The notes under the pieces were generated by a model. The model had not been told where the DNA came from. It saw only the letters and a program-made list of their open reading frames with translations, and did not search any database. A program made the translations under genes and the position numbers. Positions 24,134 to 31,091 of a DNA stretch of 31,091 nucleotides are shown piece after piece. The DNA is from an uncultured Lachnospiraceae bacterium (lineage in GTDB: Bacteria > Bacillota > Clostridia > Lachnospirales > Lachnospiraceae). How positions within the stretch are numbered: the first letter of the stretch is position 1; each line of letters starts with the position of its first letter. The stretch lies in the NCBI GenBank assembly GCA_910587715.1, contig CAJUMV010000044.1, positions 1-31,091 of the forward strand, read 5' to 3'.

Positions 24134-24397
24134 TTAGAAAAGATTTACCTTGCCCACCACGCCGTCGTTGATGACATAGTATGCCGTGAAATCCTCGGGT
24201 TTTACATAAATCTGCATATTTTCGATGGAATCCGCCTTATGACCCTTGGCATAATAATGAGCCTTGACCCGTTCGGTCACATCATCCATATTGACCTCAT
24301 AATTGCGGTACTGTAAAATAACTTCCGAATCAATCTCCTTCTTCGTCTCCACCTTTGCCTCCGCATTTACCTGTGTTTCCACCTTTGTATTTTCCAT
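24134..24397 (-). CDS. DUF6465-type small protein
   Basis: The protein is 87 residues. A low-complexity Lys/Glu/Val/Thr N-terminus (about 1-25) leads to a compact domain: ILQYRNYEVNMDDVTERV, then AHYYAKGHKADSI, then QIYVKPEDFTAYYVINDG and VGKVNLF. This matches the DUF6465 family of gut Clostridia; its function is unknown. AAAGGGG lies 8 bases before the ATG. It is monocistronic and convergent with azlD. Confidence 0.78.
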   Translation of the reverse strand: MENTKVETQVNAEAKVETKKEIDSEVILQYRNYEVNMDDVTERVKAHYYAKGHKADSIENMQIYVKPEDFTAYYVINDGVVGKVNLF

Positions 24398-24519
24398 TGC
24401 GCAATCCCCTTTCTGTACCGGCGCTCCGGTCTTTCCTTAACGTATCTGCCATTTGTTCTCATAACAGTGTACCACAATCAAAACAATCTTACAATGCGCA
24501 CAAAGCGTTTTCCGAATGA

Positions 24520-24548
24520 TTGTGCCCGCGCGGATTTTATGCTATACT
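24520..24548 (+). promoter_or_regulatory. Promoter of ybaK
   Basis: TTGTGC (24520-24525) and TATACT (24543-24548) are 17 bases apart, about 30 bases before the start codon. Confidence 0.65.
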
Positions 24549-24579
24549 CACCTAATCAATATCTTACAGGAGAAATCAG

Positions 24580-25062
24580 ATGAAAAATAAAGAAGAAAAA
24601 ACCAACGCCATCCGGCTGCTGGAGCAGAAAAAGCTGCAATTTCAAATCCACGATTACTCACAGTCCGACGCCTTAAACGGCATGGAGGTGGCGGACTATT
24701 TACAGGAAAATCCCGACCGGGTTTTTAAGACACTCGTCACCGTCGGCAAATCCGCCGCCCACTATGTCTTTCTCGTGCCGGTAAACCGGGAACTGAATCT
24801 GAAAAAAGCCGCGAAAGCTGTGGGCGAAAAGAGCATTGAGATGATAAAGGCAAAGGAACTGCTGCCGCTCACAGGCTACGTCCACGGCGGCTGTTCGCCC
24901 GTGGGCATGAAAAAATTTTTTCCCACCGTCATCGACGCCAGCGCAGAAAACTTTGCGGAAATCTTTTTCAGCGGCGGCAAAATCGGGCTGCAGATTGAGA
25001 CAAGCCTGTCAGAACTGCAGAAAATCATAAGCTTCAAACTGGCGGACATATCCTCTTCATAG
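24580..25062 (+). CDS. ybaK: YbaK/EbsC-type Cys-tRNA(Pro) deacylase
   Basis: The protein is 160 residues, normal for the family. It has the conserved RVFKTLV with Lys50 in the active site, FLVPVNRELNLKKAAKAVG, and the Gly-rich GYVHGGCSPVGMKK (about 99-112). Characterised members hydrolyse cysteine mischarged on tRNA-Pro, a cytoplasmic proofreading step. AGGAG lies a few bases before the ATG. It is monocistronic and convergent with trkH; a hairpin covers the stop codon. Confidence 0.92.
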   Translation: MKNKEEKTNAIRLLEQKKLQFQIHDYSQSDALNGMEVADYLQENPDRVFKTLVTVGKSAAHYVFLVPVNRELNLKKAAKAVGEKSIEMIKAKELLPLTGYVHGGCSPVGMKKFFPTVIDASAENFAEIFFSGGKIGLQIETSLSELQKIISFKLADISSS

Positions 25063-25068
25063 TCCGCC
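25041..25068 (+). terminator. Hairpin over the ybaK stop codon
   Basis: GGCGGAC (25041-25047) and GTCCGCC (25062-25068) pair perfectly around 14 bases. No T-run follows, so its strength as a terminator is doubtful. Confidence 0.4.
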
Positions 25069-25106
25069 ATGCAAACCGCCATGATTCCACTACGCGGAGA
25101 ATGCCC

Positions 25107-26561
25107 TTATCTCCCAATCCATGTGCTCCTCGAAAACAGAATCAATATCGGGAAAATCTCCAGACGCCCCGCCAGCATATCCACAATGAGAAGCAGCTTG
25201 GACAAAAGACTGTAATCCCCGAAGCTGCATGTCGGACCCACGCTCTCGAGCCCCGGACCGATATTGTTAAAGCACGCCAGCACCGCCGAAAAATTCGTCA
25301 TCGGCGAAAAGCCGTCTATGGAAATCACAATAAAGCTGAACACGATGATAAAGGCATAGGCTGCCAGATACGCGTTTGTATTATCAAGCACACGCTCCGT
25401 CACCATCTGCCCGTTCACGCGCACCACCTGCACCTTCTGCGGGTGAAGGATCTGGCGCACGTTGCGCCGCAGACTCTTAATCAAAAGAAGCGTCCGCCCA
25501 CACTTAAAGCCGCCACCGGTACTTCCCGCGCAGGCGCCGACAATCATAAGCCCCAGAAAAATCGCTCTGGAAAAGCTTGGCCACAAATCGAAATCCGTGG
25601 TCGCAAAACCGGTCGTCGTCATAATGCTTGCCACCTGAAACGCCGCATGGCGGAGTGTCTCCCCGATAGTTCCATAAAACCCACGCACATTCCACGCAAT
25701 CAACAGGACGCTTGCAAGCACTGTCCCCAGATAAAACCGCAGCTCCTCATCCTTAAACACGTTCTTCACCTGACGGATCGCCAGCATATAATAGCAGCTG
25801 AAGTTCACGCCGAACAGCAGCATAAACACGGTACACACGTTTTGCAGATAAGGGCTGTACCCGGCAATGCTGTCATTCTTGATGCCAAAGCCGCCCGTGC
25901 CCGCCGTGCCGAAAGCCGTGCAGACCGCGTCAAAAAGCGGCATACCGCCGAGCAGCAAAAAAAACACGTTCAATATGGTCATAAAAACATAGATAAAATA
26001 CAGGATCTTCGCGGAGTCTTTCATCTTCGGCACGAGCTTTTCCACCTTGGGTCCGGGGCTTTCCGCCCGCAGAAGATGCATGGTATAGCCGTCGCTTTTG
26101 TCCCGCCCCCTGCCAATCGCCAGCACAAACACCAGCACACCCATGCCGCCCAGCCAGTGCGTAAAGCTGCGCCAGTAGAGGTTTCCCATAGACAAGTTCT
26201 CCACCTCCGGCAGAATAGATGCCCCGGTCGTCGTAAAGCCGGAAACCGTCTCAAAGAGCGCGTCTACAAAACTCGGAATCTCCCCCGAAAAGTAAAAGGG
26301 CAGACAGCCGAGAAGACTCATCACAATCCAGCTTGCGCCGACACAGACAAGCCCCTCTCTCGCGTAAAAGCCCTTTTTTGCTTTTCTGCAGAGCAGATAC
26401 AGCAAGAGCGCCGTCACCAGCGTAATGACTGTTCCGATTAAAAATCCAGCCACAGCCTCCGTTTCCCCGTGAAAGACACTAATCAGCAGCGCCGGAACCA
26501 TAAATGCCGCTTCCACCATCAGAATCCGGCTGATAAATTTTCCCATCATTCGATAATTCAT
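25107..26561 (-). CDS. trkH: TrkH-type potassium uptake membrane subunit
   Basis: The protein is 484 residues with about ten membrane helices. The four pore loops can be seen from their Gly-containing filters: TVSGFTTTGAS, AFGTAGTGGFG, ASIMTTTGFATTD and CFNNIGPGLESVG. It is the potassium-conducting subunit and works with the cytoplasmic TrkA gate encoded just upstream in the same operon. AAGGTGG lies 6 bases before the ATG, 11 bases after the trkA stop. Confidence 0.94.
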   Translation of the reverse strand: MNYRMMGKFISRILMVEAAFMVPALLISVFHGETEAVAGFLIGTVITLVTALLLYLLCRKAKKGFYAREGLVCVGASWIVMSLLGCLPFYFSGEIPSFVDALFETVSGFTTTGASILPEVENLSMGNLYWRSFTHWLGGMGVLVFVLAIGRGRDKSDGYTMHLLRAESPGPKVEKLVPKMKDSAKILYFIYVFMTILNVFFLLLGGMPLFDAVCTAFGTAGTGGFGIKNDSIAGYSPYLQNVCTVFMLLFGVNFSCYYMLAIRQVKNVFKDEELRFYLGTVLASVLLIAWNVRGFYGTIGETLRHAAFQVASIMTTTGFATTDFDLWPSFSRAIFLGLMIVGACAGSTGGGFKCGRTLLLIKSLRRNVRQILHPQKVQVVRVNGQMVTERVLDNTNAYLAAYAFIIVFSFIVISIDGFSPMTNFSAVLACFNNIGPGLESVGPTCSFGDYSLLSKLLLIVDMLAGRLEIFPILILFSRSTWIGR

Positions 26562-26572
26562 AGCTAACCACC

Positions 26573-27934
26573 TTAGGACATAAAAATATCATTGAGCTGA
26601 TAAATGACCTCGTCCCTGCCGGTCACGATAATCACAGCGTCCCCTCTTCGATAGAAAGAGTCGCCGTTCGGTATCTCAAAGCTGTTATGCCTGTTAATGC
26701 CCGCCACACGGATATTCTTCTTAAGCTTCAGCTTTTTAAGCGGCTCCTCGCAATGTTTGGTATTTTCATCCACAATAAACTCGATCGCTTCCGCCTGCCC
26801 GTCCGCAATCACGTTGACCGCCTGTGCCGCCCCGGTCTGGTTACGGATCGCCCGCACGTACCGCACAATATCGTTACAGCAAAGCTCCTTCGGGCTGATG
26901 GTGCTGCCCACAGGCAGTTTGTCCAGGATCCGGTTGTTGGAAAGCCTGCCCAGCTTCGTGATAATCTGAGGCACATCCGCATTGCCGCCGATGAGGGAAA
27001 TAAAAAGGTTCATCTCGTCCACTCCGGTCAATGTGACAAGCGCGTCGCATTCCTCGATTCCTTCCCTCTCCAGAAGAAACTCATTGCTGGCATCGCCGTG
27101 CACCACCGTCACATCCGGAAGCTGGTTTGCTAAAGACAGACACCTGTCGTAATCCTGCTCGATAATCTCCACCATGATGCCGTCCTGATGCAGAAGCTGC
27201 GCCAGATAGTAGCTGAGCCGTCCGCCGCCGCACAGAAGAACACGCTTCGCCTTATGCGTGATGATTCCCATATTTTTGAGGAATACGGTCAATTCTCTGG
27301 GAGATGCCGTTACAAAAATCCGGTCTCCCGCCTGCAGTACAAAATTACCGTCAGGGATGATCGCCTTGCTGTCCCGCAGGACGGCACACACCAGAATCTT
27401 GCATTTTACTACGTTTGTCAGGTCAAAAAGCCCCACATTGCAGAGCTTTGAGTCCTCCCCGATCTTTAATTCCACAAGCTCCACCTTGCCCTTGGCAAAG
27501 GTATCTCTCTTTAAAAAACCCGGATACTTGATCAGCCGTTCCATCTCGATGGCAGCCTGTCTTTCCGGATTGACCACCATGGACAATCCAAACAGATGCC
27601 GCATCTGATAAATCTGATCCTTGTATTCCGGATTGCGTATTCTCGCTATCGTATGAAGATTCGGATTCATGCCATGCGCAATCGTACAGCAGAGCAGATT
27701 GACTTCATCCGCTCCCGTCATGACAATCAATAGCTCGGCTTCCTCCACGCCCGCCTTGGAAAGCGTCGCCATGGACGCGCAGTTTCCCTGTACCGCCATA
27801 ATGTCGTAGCGTTCCTCACTTATTTCCAGAACCTCCGCCTTCGCGTCTATCAGGGTAATGTCATGTCCTTCCGCAACCAACTGTCTCGTCAGCGTAGAGC
27901 CGACTTTTCCGTCCCCCGCTATTATGATGTTCAC
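26573..27934 (-). CDS. trkA: TrkA potassium transporter regulatory subunit
   Basis: The protein is 453 residues with two RCK modules: the first begins with NIIIAGDGKVGSTL (Rossmann glycine motif) and the second near 225 with VLLCGGGRLSYYLAQLL. Each is followed by a TrkA_C-like domain, the last ending near RRGDAVIIVTGRDEVI. It binds NAD(H) or ATP and gates TrkH from the cytoplasmic side. The start is a GTG at 27934 with GGAGG 9 bases upstream; a longer frame to 28048 would begin in repeat-like DNA and place residues before the glycine motif that the family lacks. Confidence 0.94.
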   Translation of the reverse strand: MNIIIAGDGKVGSTLTRQLVAEGHDITLIDAKAEVLEISEERYDIMAVQGNCASMATLSKAGVEEAELLIVMTGADEVNLLCCTIAHGMNPNLHTIARIRNPEYKDQIYQMRHLFGLSMVVNPERQAAIEMERLIKYPGFLKRDTFAKGKVELVELKIGEDSKLCNVGLFDLTNVVKCKILVCAVLRDSKAIIPDGNFVLQAGDRIFVTASPRELTVFLKNMGIITHKAKRVLLCGGGRLSYYLAQLLHQDGIMVEIIEQDYDRCLSLANQLPDVTVVHGDASNEFLLEREGIEECDALVTLTGVDEMNLFISLIGGNADVPQIITKLGRLSNNRILDKLPVGSTISPKELCCNDIVRYVRAIRNQTGAAQAVNVIADGQAEAIEFIVDENTKHCEEPLKKLKLKKNIRVAGINRHNSFEIPNGDSFYRRGDAVIIVTGRDEVIYQLNDIFMS

Positions 27935-28100
27935 TGAAAATTCCCTCCGTTGTAGATTCATTCGCAGTGCAGGCTCGATTCCGCTCCGCTTCATCTCGCT
28001 CACGGGCTGTCGCCCTATGCATCCGCAATCTGGAAAAATAGTCAGCAAGCTGCCATTTTTTCCATCTTACGTCTGCGCACTGCTCATTGCCATCGTGTAC

Positions 28101-28128
28101 ATTATAGCACTCCTGCCCAAAAAGGCAA
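28101..28128 (-). promoter_or_regulatory. Promoter of trkAH
   Basis: On the minus strand TTGCCT (28128-28123) and a perfect TATAAT (28106-28101), preceded by TGC as an extended -10, are 16 bases apart. The leader to trkA is about 165 bases and includes a GC-rich stretch with GGGC-GACA-GCCC; no known RNA element was recognised. Confidence 0.75.
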
Positions 28129-28140
28129 TCTTCGGATTAA

Positions 28141-28170
28141 CAACAGAAGACACCCGCCTTTACGGATGTC
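28141..28170 (-). terminator. Weak terminator after the SpoIID-like gene
   Basis: On the minus strand GACATCC and GGGTGTC pair (one mismatch) around 8 bases and are followed by TTCTGTTG. It lies about 40 bases after the stop. Confidence 0.45.
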
Positions 28171-28212
28171 CTCCTGCCCGCCACTGCGGATTCTGCACAA
28201 AATTCTTACCAT

Positions 28213-29892
28213 TCACGTGGGAATCCGCAGCACCTGCCCAATCTGCAGATTATCGCCCGCCAGCCCGTTTAACCGCTTGATATCATCCACCGTCGTGCCG
28301 AACCGGTTCGCCAGAAGCCACAGCGTATCTCCGGACCGCACCGTATAATTAAAATAACCGCTGCCCCCATCCGGCGTCGGATCCGGCGTGGGCACGTTCT
28401 GCCCGATTCCCTGATATGTTCTGTACAGCGCGTTCCATGTAGCGGGCCCCACAATGCCGTCCGCCACCAGCCCCATTCTTCCCTGAAAAGCCGTCACCGC
28501 CTGTCTCGTCCCCGAACCGAAGATGCCGTCCTGCGCCACCGAAGGAATATCGGGATAGTACTCGGAAATGACATCCAACAGATATTGCAGCGTGATCACA
28601 TCCTGCCCTCTCGCACCCTGCCGCAGCACCGAGGAGGGCGGCACCGTGCCGATGCCCAGATTGCTTCCCTCGCTGTTAAGCTCCGCAAGCCTTGTCACCG
28701 CCGTATACAGGCTGGAAAGCTTATACCATGTGGATTTTCCTACAATTCCATCCGGCAACAACCCAAAAATGCTCTGGAATTTTACGACCGCCGCCCGGGT
28801 GCTGTCCCCAAAGGTTCCCGTCTGATCTGTGATCACCGGTATCGCCGGGTAATTTTTCCTGATACGATTCAGATACGTCTGTATCGTCTGCACATCCAGT
28901 CCCGTGCTTCCCGCCCGGAGAGGCATCCCCGGATAAGACGATAATACATTTGTAATCACATTCGTCTCTGCAATCTCCACATCATCCGGGTAATAATAGC
29001 GCAAAATCCGAATCGGCGTGTAGCCCTGACCAGCAAGCGTCACCGTCCCCCACTGTGACATCCCTCTGCAGGTGGTCGTCGTGCCGTTGCAGAAGGAGGT
29101 AAAATAAGGCGCCTGCTGCCCTTGTCTGCGGACATATTCGTTAAAAATCTCGTCCACCACCCTGCTGATGGAATCATAAATGGGTCTGCCATAAATAAAA
29201 GCCTGGTCGTATGCCGTGCTGTTCGTAATATCAAAGGGATACCCCTTCGCCCTGTACCATTCCGTGTACACCCGGTTTAAGGCGAACGTGATAATGGCAT
29301 AGATATTCGCCCGCAGCGCATTTTCCGGCCATGTCGGATAAATCTCGCTGCTTGCCACATTTTTCACATAATCGGGAAAAGATACCTGAACATTGGAAGC
29401 AGCGCTGTCCGGCGTCCCCAGATGCACCGTAATCGGGTTGGGAATAGCAACCTGCCGCAGCACCTGCGCGGATTCCCCGCTCTGAAAAAAGCCCTCCGGC
29501 TCCCGCTCTCCATCCATGGTGACCGCCGGCGCGCCCACCATGATTTCCGTCGGCTCCTGGCTGCGCTGCCGCCCCTGCATCGGAACGAGAACAAGCGGAA
29601 GGTGTGCCGACTCCCCGTCGAATATCGGTATATCGGAGACATATACCGGCTCAAACCCTTCCGCCTGTGCAAGTACATTGTAGGTGACATAGGGCGTCCC
29701 CGTAAAATTCTCGTTCTGGGAATAGCTCTTGTCCATGGTTTCCAGCGAAACTCTTCGCGTCTCGCCGCTAACGTCAGTTGTCAACTCGTAAATCCGGTTC
29801 TGCTCATCATCCAGAACCGTCACCTGCACGCCGCTAAGAGGCAGCGCGTCGTGAGCCGTTCTCGCCTGCATGGTCAGATATCCTATCGCCAT
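28213..29892 (-). CDS. SpoIID-like, peptidoglycan-binding and LysM domain protein
   Basis: The protein is 559 residues in four parts: an N-terminal carboxypeptidase-regulatory-like beta domain (about 1-105); a SpoIID/LytB-like domain (about 185-315; ALRANIYAIITFALNRVY, then CNGTTTTCRGMSQWG); two peptidoglycan-binding modules (near 325-395, ending DGIVGKSTWYKL, and near 425-495, ending DGIVGPATWNALY); and a C-terminal LysM (YTVRSGDTLWLLANRFGTT, then QIGQVLRIPT). SpoIID proteins cleave glycan strands during engulfment, so a cell-wall or spore-related role is likely. No classical signal peptide is present, so it may act in the mother cell or exit by another route. AAGGAG lies 8 bases before the ATG. 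Confidence 0.88.
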   Translation of the reverse strand: MAIGYLTMQARTAHDALPLSGVQVTVLDDEQNRIYELTTDVSGETRRVSLETMDKSYSQNENFTGTPYVTYNVLAQAEGFEPVYVSDIPIFDGESAHLPLVLVPMQGRQRSQEPTEIMVGAPAVTMDGEREPEGFFQSGESAQVLRQVAIPNPITVHLGTPDSAASNVQVSFPDYVKNVASSEIYPTWPENALRANIYAIITFALNRVYTEWYRAKGYPFDITNSTAYDQAFIYGRPIYDSISRVVDEIFNEYVRRQGQQAPYFTSFCNGTTTTCRGMSQWGTVTLAGQGYTPIRILRYYYPDDVEIAETNVITNVLSSYPGMPLRAGSTGLDVQTIQTYLNRIRKNYPAIPVITDQTGTFGDSTRAAVVKFQSIFGLLPDGIVGKSTWYKLSSLYTAVTRLAELNSEGSNLGIGTVPPSSVLRQGARGQDVITLQYLLDVISEYYPDIPSVAQDGIFGSGTRQAVTAFQGRMGLVADGIVGPATWNALYRTYQGIGQNVPTPDPTPDGGSGYFNYTVRSGDTLWLLANRFGTTVDDIKRLNGLAGDNLQIGQVLRIPT

Positions 29893-29997
29893 AATTCATT
29901 CTCCTTCACAGCCATCATTTCATAAATCCCTATGCTATAAAGTATGCGGCAACCTTTGTTTCTGACTCTCTTATGCGCGTAAGCAGACTCGAAATGC

Positions 29998-31020
29998 TTA
30001 GCGGATCCCAATCTCCGTATCGGACTCGGTCGTGTGGCTGTGCTCCTTGATGTAAGCTACAATCTCATCCAGCTTCGTGAACGCCAGCCCCACATAGCTG
30101 TCCGCGCAGCCGTAGTAGAGCGCGATCTTTCCGCTCTCGGAATCGTGGATGGTGGCGCAGGGGAAGCACACGTTGGGAACAAAGCCCCTCTCCTCGTACC
30201 ACTCCTCCGGGGTCAGCAGGAAGTTCTCGCAGCGGTACAGCACCTTGGACGGATTGTCAATATCGAGAATCGCGCCGCCGATGGAGTACACCAGACCATT
30301 GCAGGTACCAGTCACGCCGTGGTAGAACAGAAGCCAGCCTTCGCTTGTCTCAATGGGCGCCGCGCCGCCGCCAATCTTAACGGACTCCCACCACTCGCTG
30401 CTTCTGCCCATCACATGCCTGTGCTTGCCCCAATAAACCATATCCGGGCTCTCGCTTAAGAAGATATCGCCAAAAGGCGTATGCCCGGAATCGGAAGGAC
30501 GGCTTAAGAGTACGAAATTGCCGTTAATCTTTCTGGGGAACAGCACGGCGTTTCTGTTAAAGGGAATAAACGGGTTTTCAATTCTCGTAAAGGTCTTGAA
30601 GTCCGTGGTCTTCGCCATACCGATGGACGCCCCGTAAAAATCCTGACACCAGATGATGTAGTAGGTATCCTCCACCTTCACCAGACGGGGGTCGTAAGCG
30701 TATACCGGCATGAAATCATTGCCCTGCTCGTCCTTAAAGGGAATCTTCTCCTTCTCAAACTCCCAGTGAATCGCATCTTTGCTGTGACCAAGATAAATAT
30801 ACGGAATACCGTTTACCTGCTCCCCGCGGAACACGCCGATAAAGCCGTCGCCGTAAGGCATTACCGCGCTGTTAAAGATTCTGGCAACGCCTTCTACCGG
30901 ATTTCTGCCGATAATCGGGTTCTCACTGTATCTCCAAATCGGCGCGCCCGTGAGCCCCTCCGGCTTCTCCTGCCAGGGCACATTCTTCACAACAGGGCTT
31001 ATCATCTTTACTTCGCTCAT
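29998..31020 (-). CDS. GH130 family beta-mannoside phosphorylase
   Basis: The protein is 340 residues, the length of the GH130_2-like group. A five-bladed propeller is suggested by repeated blade motifs (DGFIGVFRG, YIYLGHSKDAIHWEF, YYIIWCQDFYG, GWLLFYHGV, KIALYYGCAD). The proton donor should be the Asp in YAYDPRL (Asp110). Family members phosphorolyse beta-1,4-mannosides such as mannooligosaccharides, mannosyl-glucose or mannosyl-GlcNAc to mannose 1-phosphate in the cytoplasm; the exact substrate is not decidable here. AAGGAGG lies 10 bases before the ATG. It is the second kind of glycoside phosphorylase in the window but is not linked to the GH94 locus. Confidence 0.9.
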   Translation of the reverse strand: MSEVKMISPVVKNVPWQEKPEGLTGAPIWRYSENPIIGRNPVEGVARIFNSAVMPYGDGFIGVFRGEQVNGIPYIYLGHSKDAIHWEFEKEKIPFKDEQGNDFMPVYAYDPRLVKVEDTYYIIWCQDFYGASIGMAKTTDFKTFTRIENPFIPFNRNAVLFPRKINGNFVLLSRPSDSGHTPFGDIFLSESPDMVYWGKHRHVMGRSSEWWESVKIGGGAAPIETSEGWLLFYHGVTGTCNGLVYSIGGAILDIDNPSKVLYRCENFLLTPEEWYEERGFVPNVCFPCATIHDSESGKIALYYGCADSYVGLAFTKLDEIVAYIKEHSHTTESDTEIGIR

Positions 31021-31063
31021 TAGATTTATACCTCCTTACTACAATGTATTTATGGTTAATATC

Positions 31064-31080
31064 CCTTACAGCCAGTAAGG
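31064..31080. repeat. Short inverted repeat upstream of the GH130 gene
   Basis: CCTTAC and GTAAGG pair around 5 bases, about 45 bases before the GH130 start at the window edge. It could be an operator or part of a larger structure cut by the boundary. Confidence 0.35.
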
Positions 31081-31091
31081 AATTATCCATC

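Noticed and set aside
25101..26441. Long plus-strand open frame of 446 codons
   Set aside because: It is antisense to trkH, is rich in His, Arg, Gln and Lys as expected for a shadow frame, and the trkH reading has clear pore motifs.
27935..28048. A longer TrkA start at 28048
   Set aside because: The GTG at 27934 has GGAGG upstream and places the Rossmann glycine motif at the N-terminus as in the family.
1..31091. CRISPR arrays, tRNA or rRNA genes
   Set aside because: No regularly spaced repeats and no recognisable tRNA or rRNA segments were seen on either strand.

Overview
The window looks like chromosome from a Gram-positive, spore-forming-lineage Clostridia, most likely a gut Lachnospiraceae. 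The support is the combination of a DUF6465-type protein, a SpoIID-like/peptidoglycan-binding/LysM protein, a TnpV-type transposon protein, a PadR-DUF1700-DUF4097-PspC operon, a GH130 phosphorylase, and strong AGGAGG ribosome binding sites. I cannot name a genus. No rRNA, tRNA or CRISPR array was seen. Most of the window is moderately GC-rich. The left end (about 1-2400) and about 18800-20560 look more AT-rich and carry accessory or broken genes.

Layout. 1-2430: accessory DNA (end of a zinc-finger protein, an AlbA/Schlafen-type ATP-binding regulator, a TnpV transposon remnant) ending in an 83-bp imperfect palindrome that truncates a YesM-type sensor kinase. 2413-4569: the kinase stump and a large lipoprotein solute-binding protein with their own promoter. 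4656-15211: a glycan utilisation locus on the minus strand. In transcription order it has a GH94-like phosphorylase, a second larger phosphorylase-like protein, a cytoplasmic GH30 glycosidase, an ABC sugar-binding lipoprotein and two ABC permeases, closed by an intrinsic terminator. 15447-18783: an ECF transporter S component, then the convergent PadR/DUF1700/DUF4097/PspC envelope operon. 18924-20607: a TPR protein that stops at an H-box-like motif, and a PIN-like remnant. 20618-22729: a GntR-regulated ABC exporter. 22817-24128: azlCD. 24134-25062: a DUF6465 protein and ybaK. 25107-28128: trkA-trkH potassium uptake. 28213-31020: a spore/cell-wall protein and a GH130 phosphorylase.

How the glycan locus would work: the lipoprotein and permeases import an oligosaccharide (probably a beta-glucan or related beta-glycan), and intracellular GH30 and GH94-type enzymes cleave it, the latter by phosphorolysis. 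As given, the locus is damaged. The binding protein has an in-frame TAG where TGG is expected. The second permease has lost one base. The large phosphorylase-like gene changes frame exactly at an A AAA AAG heptamer. A neighbouring sensor kinase is truncated. The same locus contains two copies of a long intergenic palindrome whose stems differ in sequence but keep pairing through compensatory changes. That is the strongest unexplained structure in the window. A repeated AAAAGATACCT motif upstream of both the phosphorylase and transporter genes may be the operator of the locus regulator, which is not in the window.
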